Source of the DNA: Metarhizium brunneum
Taxonomy: Eukaryota > Ascomycota > Sordariomycetes > Hypocreales > Clavicipitaceae
Direction: 5' to 3'
Length of the DNA: 64,000 bases
Assembly (NCBI RefSeq): GCF_013426205.1
Contig: NC_089428.1
Coordinates: forward strand, 1,984,001 to 2,048,000
In this document: piece after piece, positions 40,509 through 51,981 of the stretch
How the letters are laid out: each line of letters opens with the position of its first letter
How positions within the stretch are numbered: the first letter of the stretch is position 1
Made by a program: the position numbers and the translations under genes
Notes under the pieces: generated by a model
The model's input: the letters and a program-made list of their open reading frames with translations, nothing else
What the model was told of the DNA's origin: nothing
Databases searched by the model: none

Positions 40509-42402
40509 CTATACCAGTGAAGTAGCGAAGCGACTTCTCGCTCGTATTTGTTTGCCACGCATCAAGAACAGAAAAGGAAATGGTATCATTGCCACGGTAA
40601 GAAATGCCAACAGCGACGAAGCCCATTGAATTCCCAGCGTCTCATACATTTGCGTTCCGAATAGGGGAAATGCGGCTGTTCATGAGAAGAGTCAGACCAA
40701 TGCCGCCACGAATAAAGTATTTAGATTCTCAGGGCGTTGGGGGACTCACCGGCAAACAGGCAACGCACAAAGGCGTTGGCGGCTAATGCACTCGCAGCAT
40801 ATAAGGGGTAGGCGTCGACCTATGGACTTCGTTTAGCGCCTTTTCTTAATATTTTCCGATGCAGAGGTAGCACAATGTACTTACAAGAAATGTGAATATA
40901 CCGGTAAATACCAACATGGTCCTGCATTCCAGTTTATTAGTCTCAATTTTCCCCAACTGTGAAGACGGTAAATTCTGCTTAATAGTAATTCCATGTCGCT
41001 ACGTGGATAGAATGCAGCAATGAAGCATCGTGAGCTCGCATTATAGTCGTAGGAAGTAAGATCAACTTGGTCTACACTCACCCAAGTCCGAAAATGGCGG
41101 ATCCAACTATAGGCACCATCCAGTGCACCCTCGAATACGCAGCCCAGCCGAAGACGAAAATTCCAGCGGGCACCAAGAACGAACCAACAATGGCAGGCGG
41201 TAGTCTACCCTCAGGCTCCTCCCCATCCTGGTCTTTTTCCCCCTTGTCCCTAACGTCGAGAATGGAGGCAATGCGGTTCCAAAACGGGCCGGTGACGGCT
41301 GGTATCAGCATACCGCACATGATGCCCAAGAATGAGATACCCGTCTGATACAGCTTAAATTGATACACTGCCCCAAAAACAAGCGGGAAGGCGCCAAAGA
41401 AAAGATACAAGATGCCCAGAAGTATGGCAGAGAAGACGGAAAGACTGAGACACATGGGCTCAAAAATCAAGAGCTGAAAGGGCCGGAGGAGGGACGTGCC
41501 AACTATTTGAGCTATGGACTTTTCGACTGGCTCCATGGGCGCTATCCACCGATTGTCGCCAGTTGTTTTGCGAAGTTGTTTCGCTTTCTTTTTCAGCAGC
41601 GTTGAATCTATACACGAGTTAGAATAGATAAATGCATTTTGGTACTTGTGACTTACGAAATGTTTCGGGAACCAATAGTACAATCGTCAACCACACAGGG
41701 ATGGACCAAATCATTAAAACATAGTATGTCCAGCGCCAGTCTGTGTAATAATTAATGAAACCGCCCACCAACGGTCCGAGACTGGGGCCAATGAATGGCG
41801 AGACGGCAAACACGGCCATGGGCGCTCCTATTTCTTTACTTGCGAATAAATCTCGAATGGTTCCACCAGATACGGCGAGGAATGTGCTACCTAGTAGGCC
41901 ATCTAGGAAGCGAAAGACGAGCATGGTGGCAATATTCTTGGCGACAAGCTGTGGTATGAGAAAGATGATGTATAAGCTCCATGACACGAGGTAAATTGGT
42001 CGTCGGCCGTAGAGCTCGCTAAGTGGGCTGAGAAGCATGGGGCCTAGAGAAATGCCCAAGACGAAGGTTGAAAGCCCGAGTGTTGACACAATTCTTGAGT
42101 TGTGGAATTGCGCTTCCATTCCCTCATATGTGGAGGTGTAAATGGAGCTTGCACAGGTCCTGCCAAGTTGAGAGACGGGTCGACTAGATTTCTCTGAAGG
42201 GAAGTGGTAAAACTTACACGCATAAACTCACGTGGGAAACTATGAATGTAATGGTCCATTTCTTCAGTTTGGTAAAGTTGCGAGGATCTGAGGGGTCTTT
42301 GTCGCCGTCCCAAGACACTTCGAAAGAGGAGCCTTCTGGTTTTTGTATCAAATTGTTGCTTGTTCTGCTCATGCTGGGTTGATTTATTCGTGTTTCCTGC
42401 AT
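40509..42402 (-). CDS. MFS drug:H+ antiporter, DHA1 type
   Basis: Six exons (42402-42218, 42159-41657, 41607-41082, 40921-40885, 40819-40750, 40675-40509) sum to 1488 nt, 495 aa, in phase. Typical fungal DHA1 landmarks are present: the N-terminal [14 protein letters not shown], the [19 protein letters not shown] block, [15 protein letters not shown] (loop 2-3 signature), [52 protein letters not shown] before helix 7, and [13 protein letters not shown] with [11 protein letters not shown] near helix 11. No stops or lost motifs, so it is probably functional. Exon 4 is only 37 nt and intron 3 is 160 bp, unusually long here. It lies beside a broken hydrolase and a Zn2Cys6 regulator, possibly a second small metabolic set. 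Confidence 0.88.
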
Positions 42403-43364
42403 CGGGGGACGATGGTAGTTTTTTGGTGGGTGGATGTACGATGAATCGGGTTACATGACATGTAAAGTTGTTATACTTGAACGGCACACTAGGCGACGCA
42501 GGTCCGTAACTCAATTGCCGTATAGTGACAAGATTTCTGCAAGTCATCTTATCTTTATAGTTTGTGTCATGCCTCGGGCCGTACATTACAAATGCTGCAG
42601 TGACAACGTCGCAACAATTGGCAAGTGGAACCAAGATTCGGCCTACATCAAACGTTTCGCATTATAATGGACCCTTTGCTAATGCTTGCAGATAAGGGCC
42701 ATATAGCAACCAGTTACACCTCCTTCGAATGTGCTATCGTCGCTGATTTGGCACGGCACCGTTTGCGATTGGGTCGCAGAACTTGCCGGCTAGTCTAAAA
42801 AGGGAAATGGTGGAGATACGGCCCGAACGGGTGACGTCGTAGAAAACACGTTCGGCCCGAACGACAACCTCACCCGATGGTAAATCCAATTCGGACGTTC
42901 TTGATCACCAGTTGATTCACGCCGAATTGGTCAATTGATTGTTCACATCAGGCCGCAGCTTAGGCCATGACCTTGGGATACATGTCCTGTGTGTAGGCTT
43001 GAGAGACAAGTCGATGCCGCTCCACGAATTATGAAGCCACCAAGGCATGGCACAGTAATTCTCCCCAGCCAACTTCACAGACACTCCATGGCGACCAAAT
43101 CAATTGCCAACAGCACTGGCGCATCTTCTACGACGTTTCTTCCCCAGCAGTCCCTCATTTGGCTACGAGACACTCCGAGCAGCCGGCTGCGCCAAAGACA
43201 TCGCTGAAGTAATTACCATTGTTCGCGAATCAAGTCCGACAACGAGGAGAGCTGTCTGCAAGATTGGAAAGCTGCCGCCGACCGTGCTATGAAAAATGCC
43301 AAATTAGTCCTAAAAGGAGAAACGAACCCAGGACGCCTATCTCTGCCCCTCAAATTACTGCCGC
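42403..43364. other. Intergenic, no supported gene
   Basis: Upstream region of the MFS gene. Frames at 42989-43422 overlap the possible degraded 5' part of the hydrolase pseudogene, but show no clear motif. Confidence 0.4.
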
Positions 43365-44260
43365 ATGGCCGAATTTTACCGTCGCAACAATCCCTTCGAG
43401 GACTCCGTGTCTAAAAGTCTAGCAGACTTGAACACCCAGACGTTCTACTCGGCCATGGACCTCATGCCACATATTACGGAGGGAGTCGACATACCGTATG
43501 AAACACCACGTTGCCAACCACCATCCTGCGACCAGATAGGAGCGAAACGCCAAGGCCGACAACCATTTCCAATGGAAACTTTGACTCTACGAGGGGGGAA
43601 CTTCGTTATGCAGTTGCGACCTCGGCGCTTGAGCTAGGTTTCAATGCGCTGACCTTCGATGGACGTGACAAGGGGAGACTGTACGCGAACAGCGACTATT
43701 CTTCCGATCGGACTGGTGGAAGGTGATTAACTAGTGATTGACCACGCCCTCGATCAAGAACACGTCGGCAAGACAAAGGTTGTGATCCTTGGCCGTTAAT
43801 ATTGGGGCGAGTGTACTTGGTTGGACGTGCCGCCGCATTCGAGCTTCGTGCCCCGGCTGTTATCTTCACATATGGCGTGTACGACTTTGACACTGCTTTG
43901 CGCAAGAAAACGCCCGCTCATGGCAAGTTTTTTATATGGGCAGGCTGGGACGGTAACATGAATGCGATTATGCGCTTGCTTGTGTCCGTGAATACGAGTT
44001 TCAAATGGCGCATCTCAAATGGCAAGTGGGTTTTTAGATGTCCTGCGTATTGTGAAGGGGTACACGCTTAAGGTCTTGGTAGACAAGATTAAAACGCCAA
44101 TTCTGGTCCTGGACGCTCCGGATGATCAATTCTCATAGGAGCTGCCCAGAGAGCTCTTTGAGAGGCTCGAGTGTGGGAAGGAGTTTGTGGAAATAAGTGT
44201 CCACGAGGGCGCAAGCTCGCACTGTCATTAGGGTTTTGGGGCGCGACTGATAGAGGTGAT
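43365..44260 (+). pseudogene. Broken alpha/beta-hydrolase (acylaminoacyl-peptidase-like)
   Basis: Pieces of one hydrolase appear in shifting + frames. 43365-43500 encodes YRRNNPF...EGVDIPYE. After a shift near 43503 the next frame reads LRPDRSETPRPTTISNGNFDST and LGFNALTFDG. 43802-44071 reads LVGRAAAFELR and FTYGVYDFDTAL. Then KTPILVLDAPDD and ASSHCH follow with two in-frame stops near 44137 and 44230. In the family a GxSxGG nucleophile elbow precedes APRAAAFE; here that segment is gone. A GGFDST-like block and the GVYDF block are kept. The gene has at least one frameshift and several stops. It is not mainly RIP-like, since base composition is normal. Confidence 0.75.
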
Positions 44261-44679
44261 ATTCCACTGGTTACTTCGGGAATCTGGTTACTTCAGCGGT
44301 TCGAAGAGTAGAATAGTGATCCCGTGCTAAGACCCGTATAAGGACGTAACTGGTAACTAAGCATGTGCCGTCGTCGCAAGTACGGTAAGTGATTGTGTGG
44401 ATTGACCTCTGGAGCTAGGTGGTTTGGAAGGTGTGCAGATTGTATTCAGGTGATTCTCTATATTCATTTCGTGGAAGAAACCATGTGCAAGATGTACGCG
44501 TGGAGAGCATAATTTCGAGCAACCAATCCTGGATGTTGCTGCCCCGGATTGTATCGTGTCATGTTTCTCGGGAACCTTTCAGCCACAGTTTAAAAACAGA
44601 GCCCGGTAGTGTACAAACGTCCAGCGTCAATATGTTTCAAAGAACAATCGCCATCAGCCTATCCAAGCTTCATGACACC
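44261..44679. other. Intergenic, no gene seen
   Basis: Stretch between the hydrolase remnant and the end of the regulator gene. No convincing frame is present. Confidence 0.45.
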
Positions 44680-47158
44680 CTAACCGAAAGGGTCATCGCC
44701 TTGACGAAAGAGGTTGACTGGATCAAGACCAAGAAAGTCACCATATGAGGTAAAGGGCATGTTCCACCACTCATCGTCTATTGATGTGATATACGCAGTG
44801 CCATCACTTCGTAACGTGTTTGGTATGCTGCTACCAACAGCATATTGCGGATCCTGATCAGAACGTTGAGTGTCAGGTGTATGTGTTTGCATCACGTCAT
44901 TGTGCACCAATGCCGATGGGTTCTGTCGAGCCAGCCTCTCGTCTGGCGCGCCATGCAAAGGCGGGCGCGGACTGGACGGGTTTCCAGAATATCTCCTATC
45001 ATGTACCGTTGAGCGAGGGCCATATTGTGTGTGGAAACTTGTTTGTGGTCCAGCAGGTATTGCTCGCGGGTCATGACACATTGCTGCATTGGCCGCCTTT
45101 CGGAGCTTTTCACACTACAGGATCTGATTTAGAAATCTTTCTGAGCAACAACGAGCAAAGGACGACTTACCGGGCGTCTGAGACATTTCCAATAAGTACA
45201 TAGAGTGTCGAGCATTGTAACAATTGACTGAACGGCAGACATTCTGCTGTGCTTTTGGAGACGCACATCTTTGTCTTGGTATGAAATCTCAAAGGCCAGA
45301 AGCACTGAGCCTGTTAGAAAAGCACCGTAGCCCACGACCGGAGGCAGATATGTAACATCTAATTCTCCACCAAAGCAGTCAGCCAGCGACGAAGTAAACG
45401 ACTCTGCATGGTATAACACAGCCTGAGCGCTATGCCTCACATCCTCGGCACTTATTTGTTGATCGAGTGGCGAGCCGGAAAATAATGGCACAATTGTAGA
45501 GTGTAGAGCTACGTGACAAAGACAATAGAAGGCATCGATAACCATGAACTGCTGGCGGCTATCCAATTTCCCACGTCTCGTCGAATTACTATACGGCCCA
45601 GGCACAATGCTGTGACGCATAGAGGTAGCTTGCGCCGCTAGACTCGAGAGGGCATTCATTTTCTCGGTAGATGAGTAATGCATGGATTTGGTGACGAAAA
45701 GTTGAACTCTCGCCCTGTGACAATGTTAGCCACTTGAAGAAAAGGCCCAAAGCGTTGCTCCTACCAAATTCCAATCATTTTGATCAATGCAGCCGATGGT
45801 GGAGCTTCTTTCCCGGGCTCTAGCTGATTGAATTCTGACATTAAAGACCATTCAGAGTCCATGTATTCCCCAATGGTTACTTGCCAGCCAGACGGCCCGT
45901 TGGATATCACCGACGGCAGCGGCAACAACGCTGCCTCGGACCAAGCATCCTTGAAGATGGGTTCAGGTTCAGCCACGATGCACATGGATGCCCAGCAGGC
46001 CCAAAAGCACCGACGCTTCAGTTCAGATTCGAGTGAAGTGTCCAAGCTTTGAGCTCCTTCAGAAATCTGCCTTCTATAGTTCCAAACAGTGCAGAACCTG
46101 TATGCCAAAACTACCCAACGCCCCGTCAGAAAAGATCAACAAGGAGAGACAATACACACGTACCAAGACATAAATCGGCACTTTTGGAATCCCCGGTACC
46201 AAACCAGTACAAGGTCAGACAGACTAGAGCCTGGGCAGCCGGTAGGGACGGCGCTTCCATGACGGCGGCCATTGCTTCTTTTGTGGCGGCTTTTGCCCAA
46301 AGCAAGCTGCGAGAGTGGTAGGTGGCGAAGGCCCGAAGCTCTGAGAAATCAGCGGATATGTCATCTGCTTCGTCTCTGGGTGCAAGGAATCTGGCGCTAT
46401 GATTAGCTCCTGCTGGCCTTGCAAGCGACGAGGTGCCCTACAAAGAAGCCAAGGCAAAGACGGCTTGGAGGAGTACAGCTGGAACTTGGTCCTCTAGATA
46501 TTCTTGGAAAAGAAGGGGTTTATAAAAGAGCAAGTTGGCGTTGTAAATGCGAGCAAAGTAGATTTCAAGCAAACAAAGGCCCACAGTACGTGGTGGTAGG
46601 TGGCAAGGATCGGGATTAAACCCGTGGCCATGGCTTGCTCTCATACTTTGTGATTCGTAATCACAACTTCGCAAGTGACGAGCATAAGACTATATAAAGG
46701 TTTAAGTGAGTATTCAGTATGTTCAGTGGACCCGTATACATACGTCTGACGGCATGTCTACAATTGTGTCGGACGGGGTTTGTTCAGCGTTTGGGGCCAG
46801 TCGGCTGGAAAGTAATGAGTCGTCAGCCAAGTTGGAGCCTGTCAAGGGCGCACTAGTTGCAATTTGTGCATCCGTGTCGCCAGTACTTTCGACAGTAGCG
46901 TCCCCGGGCGCTGGGTTCGACGCTCGGCGGTGTGAGCGAGGCGTCCGTCCTGCCCGGCGCCGGTCTACCAGCTCTGGGTACGTGCATGTTGTCTGTAGTC
47001 TGTTGCAACGAAGGCATACGGGGCGCTCGCGGCTGCATTTGAGCTGAGAAAAGAGTTTCAGAGGCATGTACTCGAGAAGACGCGAATTATTGCATTACCT
47101 TGTGATGTCGACACCGTCTACACGCCGCAGCTGAAATGGGCACGTCAAGAGGAGGCAT
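44680..47158 (-). CDS. Zn2Cys6 (Gal4-type) transcription factor
   Basis: Seven exons (47158-47099, 47043-46744, 46689-46442, 46396-46160, 46097-45765, 45714-45171, 45114-44680) sum to 2157 nt, 718 aa, with all phases agreeing. The zinc cluster is complete: Cys13, 16, 23, 30, 33 and 40 in CRRCRHHKLKC...CLRCNRLQTTC, split by intron 1 after Lys20. Residues about 50-120 form a basic and Ser/Thr-rich linker. The middle (LPPRTVGLCLLEIYFARIYN, PSLPAAQALVCLTLYWFGTGD, ELKRRCFWACWA) is the fungal-specific regulatory domain. The C-terminus (WWNMPFTSYGDFLG) is a common acidic-aromatic tail. The donor of intron 4 (GTGTGT) was fixed by phase. It may control the MFS gene at 40509-42402 and the lost hydrolase (inference). 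Confidence 0.88.
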
Positions 47159-49767
47159 CGCGGTTTCCGAATATGGGGTTGTTCGAGTTATCACTAACGA
47201 AGCCCTGCCCTCTTCAGGGCTGCTGCTTGTGATATCCAGGCAAAAAATTCAGTGTTCATTTGGCCATTCTGGCTTCTTCATTCTTCCTTCTGATATCTCA
47301 AGTGCTCGTCTTGTGTTGGGTGTCGAAGAAAAGTCCGGGGCGCCGAATTGTAGGTTGCAGTGCCGCCGCACGTGATGGGGACTTCTATCCTAGTGCGAGA
47401 GGCGTCCTGGGACGTGATTGGTTACGAGAATAAATGTCAAAAATTTGTGACGATAAACAAGACGGATGAAAAATATATTGGGCGCCGTTTACTGCCTGTA
47501 TTAAAAATCTTCGGTTTAGTAAGCCAAAAATAAAGAATATCTGGTACGTTAAAAACTACTACTCATAGTTTTGCTATAGCAGGCTTCGGCAGATAGTAAT
47601 GACTGGAGTCCGCCCGTCTTTTTTGAAGCCACCTTGGTTCCCGAACTAGCCAATAGGAGAAGGGCCAGGCAAACTTCCTGATGTCGACTGTAACGTTTGA
47701 CAGTGTAAATCTATCCTGCGTATTGACGCCGAGGCCATGGGACAGTGTTTACCCATTTGGGGCAAATGACTGGCGGATATAAATGGCATCGACCGGGCTA
47801 CCCTATAGGTGAAAAGACTGCTGTTATAGAAGCTTGAGGGCTTGACTATTTTCCTACAAACAACCAGACTCTGCGGAGTAGTCCAGCAACGTGGATGGAG
47901 CCTGGGTAACAAAGTCTCGGTCCGCCTCACACAGGTTTGTCTCGCAAAGTTAATACGTAGTATTATAATACAAATATATCAAGTTTCTAATATACAGAAT
48001 TATAGCTGCTAGTAAAGCTTAAAATTCTGCTAAGGTTTTTTATATAATTTTAATATTTCTATATATAAAAAAGCATATTTTAAAAATAAAAATTATAATA
48101 TTTATTTTTTTTTAAAAATAAAAGTTGTTGTGATAATTATTGGCCCATGACGTGGCGTTGTTCGGTCGGACCAATCTGCTCCGGCCTGCAACCACCCTGA
48201 TTGGTTGGAATAATGTTGTTCCGTTCCGGCACCACCAGCCGGGCCTGTGGGGCGGCCCACGATAGGGGTCACCCAGGGCAACAACACCATCTATAAAGGC
48301 CACGATGCCGGGCTGTACGCGGGCAATAGCTTCCTTTTCCTTAGCCTTTGAATTGATACGAATTGCACACTGTTACTAGTAACACCAACGCCTTATGAGA
48401 CCAACAAAAGTAGAACTATTAATATAAATTTATTTAGTTATAAAGTAAAATACTTTAAAATTAACTTAATATTAATATTATTAGATTTTTTATAATTTTT
48501 TTTAAGTATTTTAAACTTTTATAGCTGTCCTATAATTTGATGACTAACTACGTGGACAATTCCACTTAGTTGCCAACGGTAGCCTTAAATTTCCGGGTAC
48601 TTTTAGCACCTCGCGGCGCTTCTTGCCGCTTTTGTTACTGCTGGTCTGGTGTGGCCGCACCGCCACAGGCCCCTATAGGCCCCCACTGACGATACATGTA
48701 CTCACATGCAGGCACAAGCGCCGGCGTTAGACCACATGCAGACACCAGTCTGGTGTGAGAGGTATCAATTGATGGCAAGGCGCATAAATGCGCCATTAAC
48801 GTCTGGTGGGGACAAAACTGCTGGTACGCCTGGAGCAGCACGTTCAACACGCCTCTCACTTCTAGCCGGGACAGCAGTGGTGCTCGGCTCTGCAGAGATA
48901 GTGCTGGCCGCCGCGGTATTAGAGATTACTGCTGCGATGTGTCTGACTTGAGTCATGCGCACTGGAAGAACTGGGCATCGTGCGACGACTCAGGCTTGAC
49001 TGAGGCCTCCGTATGCAGCCTTGAAGAGAGGACCAGACTGGTGTAATGGAAATTGTTCAGGCCGCAAAATCGAGGTTGCTCTGCGAAATAACAAATACGG
49101 GTGCAAGCATGGCACCGTAGGCTGAAGTCTCAGCCTCCGCCGAGAACAATGGAAAAAAGGTGAAGGATGCGCTTAACGCCTGGATTGAAGATCCTAACGT
49201 GTCCTAACACGAGTAAGAAACTCTCGTCTCGTTCTACCGCCACTCAACTTCGGGGACACGAGATGGCAACGATAGTCAAGCGTGATGAACCAGTGCCTAG
49301 CTCTGCTGTTGTGCAAGAGGCTTGCTTCGGCGCCGTGATCGTAGGTGCGAGGTGCACCGAATAACCCTCATGCGGATTCGTGTTGTTCCGGCTATTTTAC
49401 CCCGGAGAAGCGGTACGCCCTTGCTTGTGGGAGGCGATGACAGACTACGCAGGCCGCATAAGTCATGCTATTCGAAAACAAGTCCTACGATTTAACTACA
49501 CTCTGCTATAGTCTCTAATAAGTAGAAAAAGTGGTCAAACGAGCCACTGCAATTCCGGAAGGCTTTTGTACAAGGGGTCAGGTGTTGAGTGGCATCAACA
49601 TCACTAGACGACGACTCGCAGAAAAAATAGGCAACAATGTAATGTAAATTGGCCTATGGAATGTTATAACCAGAATACTTCATGGCACTTGAGTGCTTTG
49701 AGTTATACATAGTTTCTGACCGCTGCTTTATTGCCATCAGCCATCGCTGCGAATGGTTGGCTCTGTT
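47159..49767. other. 2.6-kb gene-poor stretch with AT-rich relic patches
   Basis: No supported gene. AT-rich, RIP-like patches lie at about 47940-48120 and 48410-48535, flanking a normal-composition island that has a CCAAT-type GATTGGTTGG, a TATAAAGG near 48294 and the perfect 14-bp palindrome TGTTACTAGTAACA at 48371-48384. The palindrome looks like two LTR-type ends (GTAACA and TGTTAC) overlapping. Short frames at 48635-49364 show no known motif. Confidence 0.5.
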
Positions 49768-51186
49768 CTAGTATCCCAGGCTCAACACCTCCTCACGAGC
49801 ATTGATTTTCCTACGCAAGGACTCAATAGGCGCGATCTGGTTAATAAGCCATCCCAGAGGGGTATATGACCACAGCTTATTGATAGAAATCGCAACAGCC
49901 TGCACAGCAGGCGTCCTCATAGCCGCCTCCCTCATCAAGGCCTCATTAACGAAGCCAACTGGTGTGTATGCCCATGCATTAACAGCACCATTAACTTTCT
50001 TATTGGCAATTTCTAGCTTCTCTTTAGGTGTCTTGCCCTTGCTGATTTCTTTTGCGATATCAGGGAGCCTCTTGATAACGTCGGACCAGTAGCCAGCCGG
50101 CGTTGCATATCGGACCGTCGAGGCGACATCAACGACAATATTCTTTAGCGATTCTGCTGCCTTGTCCCAATCCCCAAAGTCGGCCCAACGGTTATCCATG
50201 GCCTCTGAAAGTGCCCGCTTGAAGCCTAGCTGCACGTCGGCAATAGTGGCCTCGCCATCCTTGAGCACCTTGATAAGGCCACCAATGGATTTAGGTTCTA
50301 GCTCGGTGATGAATTGCAGGAACTTGCTCTGCGAGATCTTTTGTCCCACGGGTTTCTTGCCCTTGCCGCCGTCTCCAGAAGCAGGCTTCTTAGGCTCATT
50401 TTTCTCAATGTCGACCCATCCAGCCGGGTCACAGCTACCGCCTGCTCGCCTCTTCATTATGGTGCATTTCGAAGCCGACCTCAGCGAGTACGCTTCATTT
50501 TTAATCTTGCGCGCCTTATCGGTGGGGTTGGCCTGGGTCACCTCGAAGGCGTGGGAGATGCTTGTGGCTGGAATAGCACCGTTGACGGCAAACTCCTGGT
50601 TACGGCTCACAGCAGCGTTCTTTTCTGGGGGATGAATTCCTGGGACCCAGTAGCCATTGGGCATATCCTTGGCTGCAATGACATAGACGTATCCCTTGGG
50701 GTTTTTATCTGCGCTTCTACCAAACATGTACCCGTACGTCGCCTCACGCGATCGCGAGACAGATACAAGACCAGAGTTGGGCTTAAAATCAAGGTGATTT
50801 TGTAAGTTCGTATTCTCGCCTTGGGGCTTAAAGCCCGACTTGAATATCTCTTCGGGAGGCCGAGAATCGCCGCGATAGAATACTCCCGACTTGCTTGTCC
50901 CGGGTGCTTTGATCTTGGAGACTTCTTCCGCTGACCTGAGAGTGGGATTTCCTGGCTCCTGGCGGCTGAAGACGTCTCGACGCGAGATGGGATTGTCTTC
51001 GTTTCTAGCCTTCTCATCGGGAATAATCTCGAAAAGAGCCTTGCCGATAATATCAGGGTCAATATTGATATCATTCGTTATATCAACGGAGAGGTCCAGG
51101 TTTGGCTCCAGCGCCGCTCGTTTAATGCCCCATGAGGCAGCAGACGAGAGCATAGCCGAAAGAGAAAGTAGCTGGTAGGCCCTCAT
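49768..51186 (-). CDS. Heat-labile enterotoxin A-chain-like ADP-ribosyltransferase
   Basis: An intronless 472-aa secreted protein. Residues 1-19 form a signal peptide. Residues 101-215 are the enterotoxin-A fold: YRGD with Arg105 (NAD-binding Arg), SVSRS (142-146, STS-motif position), YVYVIAA, and NQEF with Glu198 aligned to the catalytic Glu of the E-x-E motif. The first Glu of that motif is Asn196 here. Two cysteines, 241 and 252, bracket a basic KRR site and correspond to the disulfide-closed nicking loop between A1 and A2 of the bacterial toxins. About 200 further residues follow, Lys-rich at 262-285 and mostly helical after that, without a known domain. No B-subunit gene is near. Such single-chain fungal homologs are expanded in insect-pathogenic Hypocreales. 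The frame has no breaks. Whether it is active cannot be read. Confidence 0.9.
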   Translation of the reverse strand: MRAYQLLSLSAMLSSAASWGIKRAALEPNLDLSVDITNDINIDPDIIGKALFEIIPDEKARNEDNPISRRDVFSRQEPGNPTLRSAEEVSKIKAPGTSKSGVFYRGDSRPPEEIFKSGFKPQGENTNLQNHLDFKPNSGLVSVSRSREATYGYMFGRSADKNPKGYVYVIAAKDMPNGYWVPGIHPPEKNAAVSRNQEFAVNGAIPATSISHAFEVTQANPTDKARKIKNEAYSLRSASKCTIMKRRAGGSCDPAGWVDIEKNEPKKPASGDGGKGKKPVGQKISQSKFLQFITELEPKSIGGLIKVLKDGEATIADVQLGFKRALSEAMDNRWADFGDWDKAAESLKNIVVDVASTVRYATPAGYWSDVIKRLPDIAKEISKGKTPKEKLEIANKKVNGAVNAWAYTPVGFVNEALMREAAMRTPAVQAVAISINKLWSYTPLGWLINQIAPIESLRRKINAREEVLSLGY

Positions 51187-51981
51187 AGTTGTTGACTATA
51201 GGCCGGGATGTTTTAAAAATGACTGTGTTAAATTGATAATGAATAAAGAGGGGCGATGAGGATATTCGCTGATGGTGAAAAAAGAAAAACAGTCTTGATG
51301 GCGTTACTACGACACTACTTATAGTTTGAAGAGGTCAGACCCTCTCGACGTAGAAAGACTCTATCCATGTCGGAAAGCTCTGTCCGCGTTGGAACACTCT
51401 GTTCTCAACACTCTGTAATCATGAAAAAAAAAAACAGGCTGATCACGAAACCTCCCCTTGCTCTTGGCGATTCGACTATCTATTGCGCGGCCGCTTAATA
51501 GAGCACAATTCCATCAATGCAACCAAGGACCAGGGCCTCATTTAATCCGCTCAGCATGTTATCCCAATCCAATATTCTTGGTACTGACTTGTAGCATTAC
51601 TGTTAGCCGACAGTTCTGGCGACATGACTCCTGTCGTCAATGGCGTGGTACCTTCCTTGCCAACGAACCCCGGTACAAAGAGGGCGCCACGTCCTAGTCA
51701 GCTAGGCGTTATGCTCATGGGCAATACACCTCGTATCGTCATTTATAGCGATAAATCAACCAGGCTATGCTCTCAGGACAGAGCGAATGACTCAATAGAT
51801 CAACTCGACCTTTGAATTACACTATCTGGGGGCCTTCCAGGGACCCTCCCTCGGGGACCCTCCCGGGGGGTGCCTGCGGCCGGCTTGGCGGCATTAATTG
51901 ATTGCACATGTGATGTTATGGTCTCAGGCTAGAACCTAGACCTACATATGTAGCGATTGATGGTAGCGACTCTGTACAGTG
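51187..51981. other. Intergenic, no gene seen
   Basis: Upstream region of the enterotoxin-like gene. It contains TATAAGT-type elements on the minus strand near 51318, an A9 run near 51425, and a G/C-rich run of GGGACCCTCC repeats near 51838-51870. No coding frame is supported. Confidence 0.45.

Noticed and set aside
44419..44748. 109-codon + ORF
   Set aside because: Overlaps the end of the Zn2Cys6 gene on the other strand and has no motif.
48635..48962. Overlapping + and - ORFs of 65-81 codons
   Set aside because: Both strands open by composition; no conserved motif.
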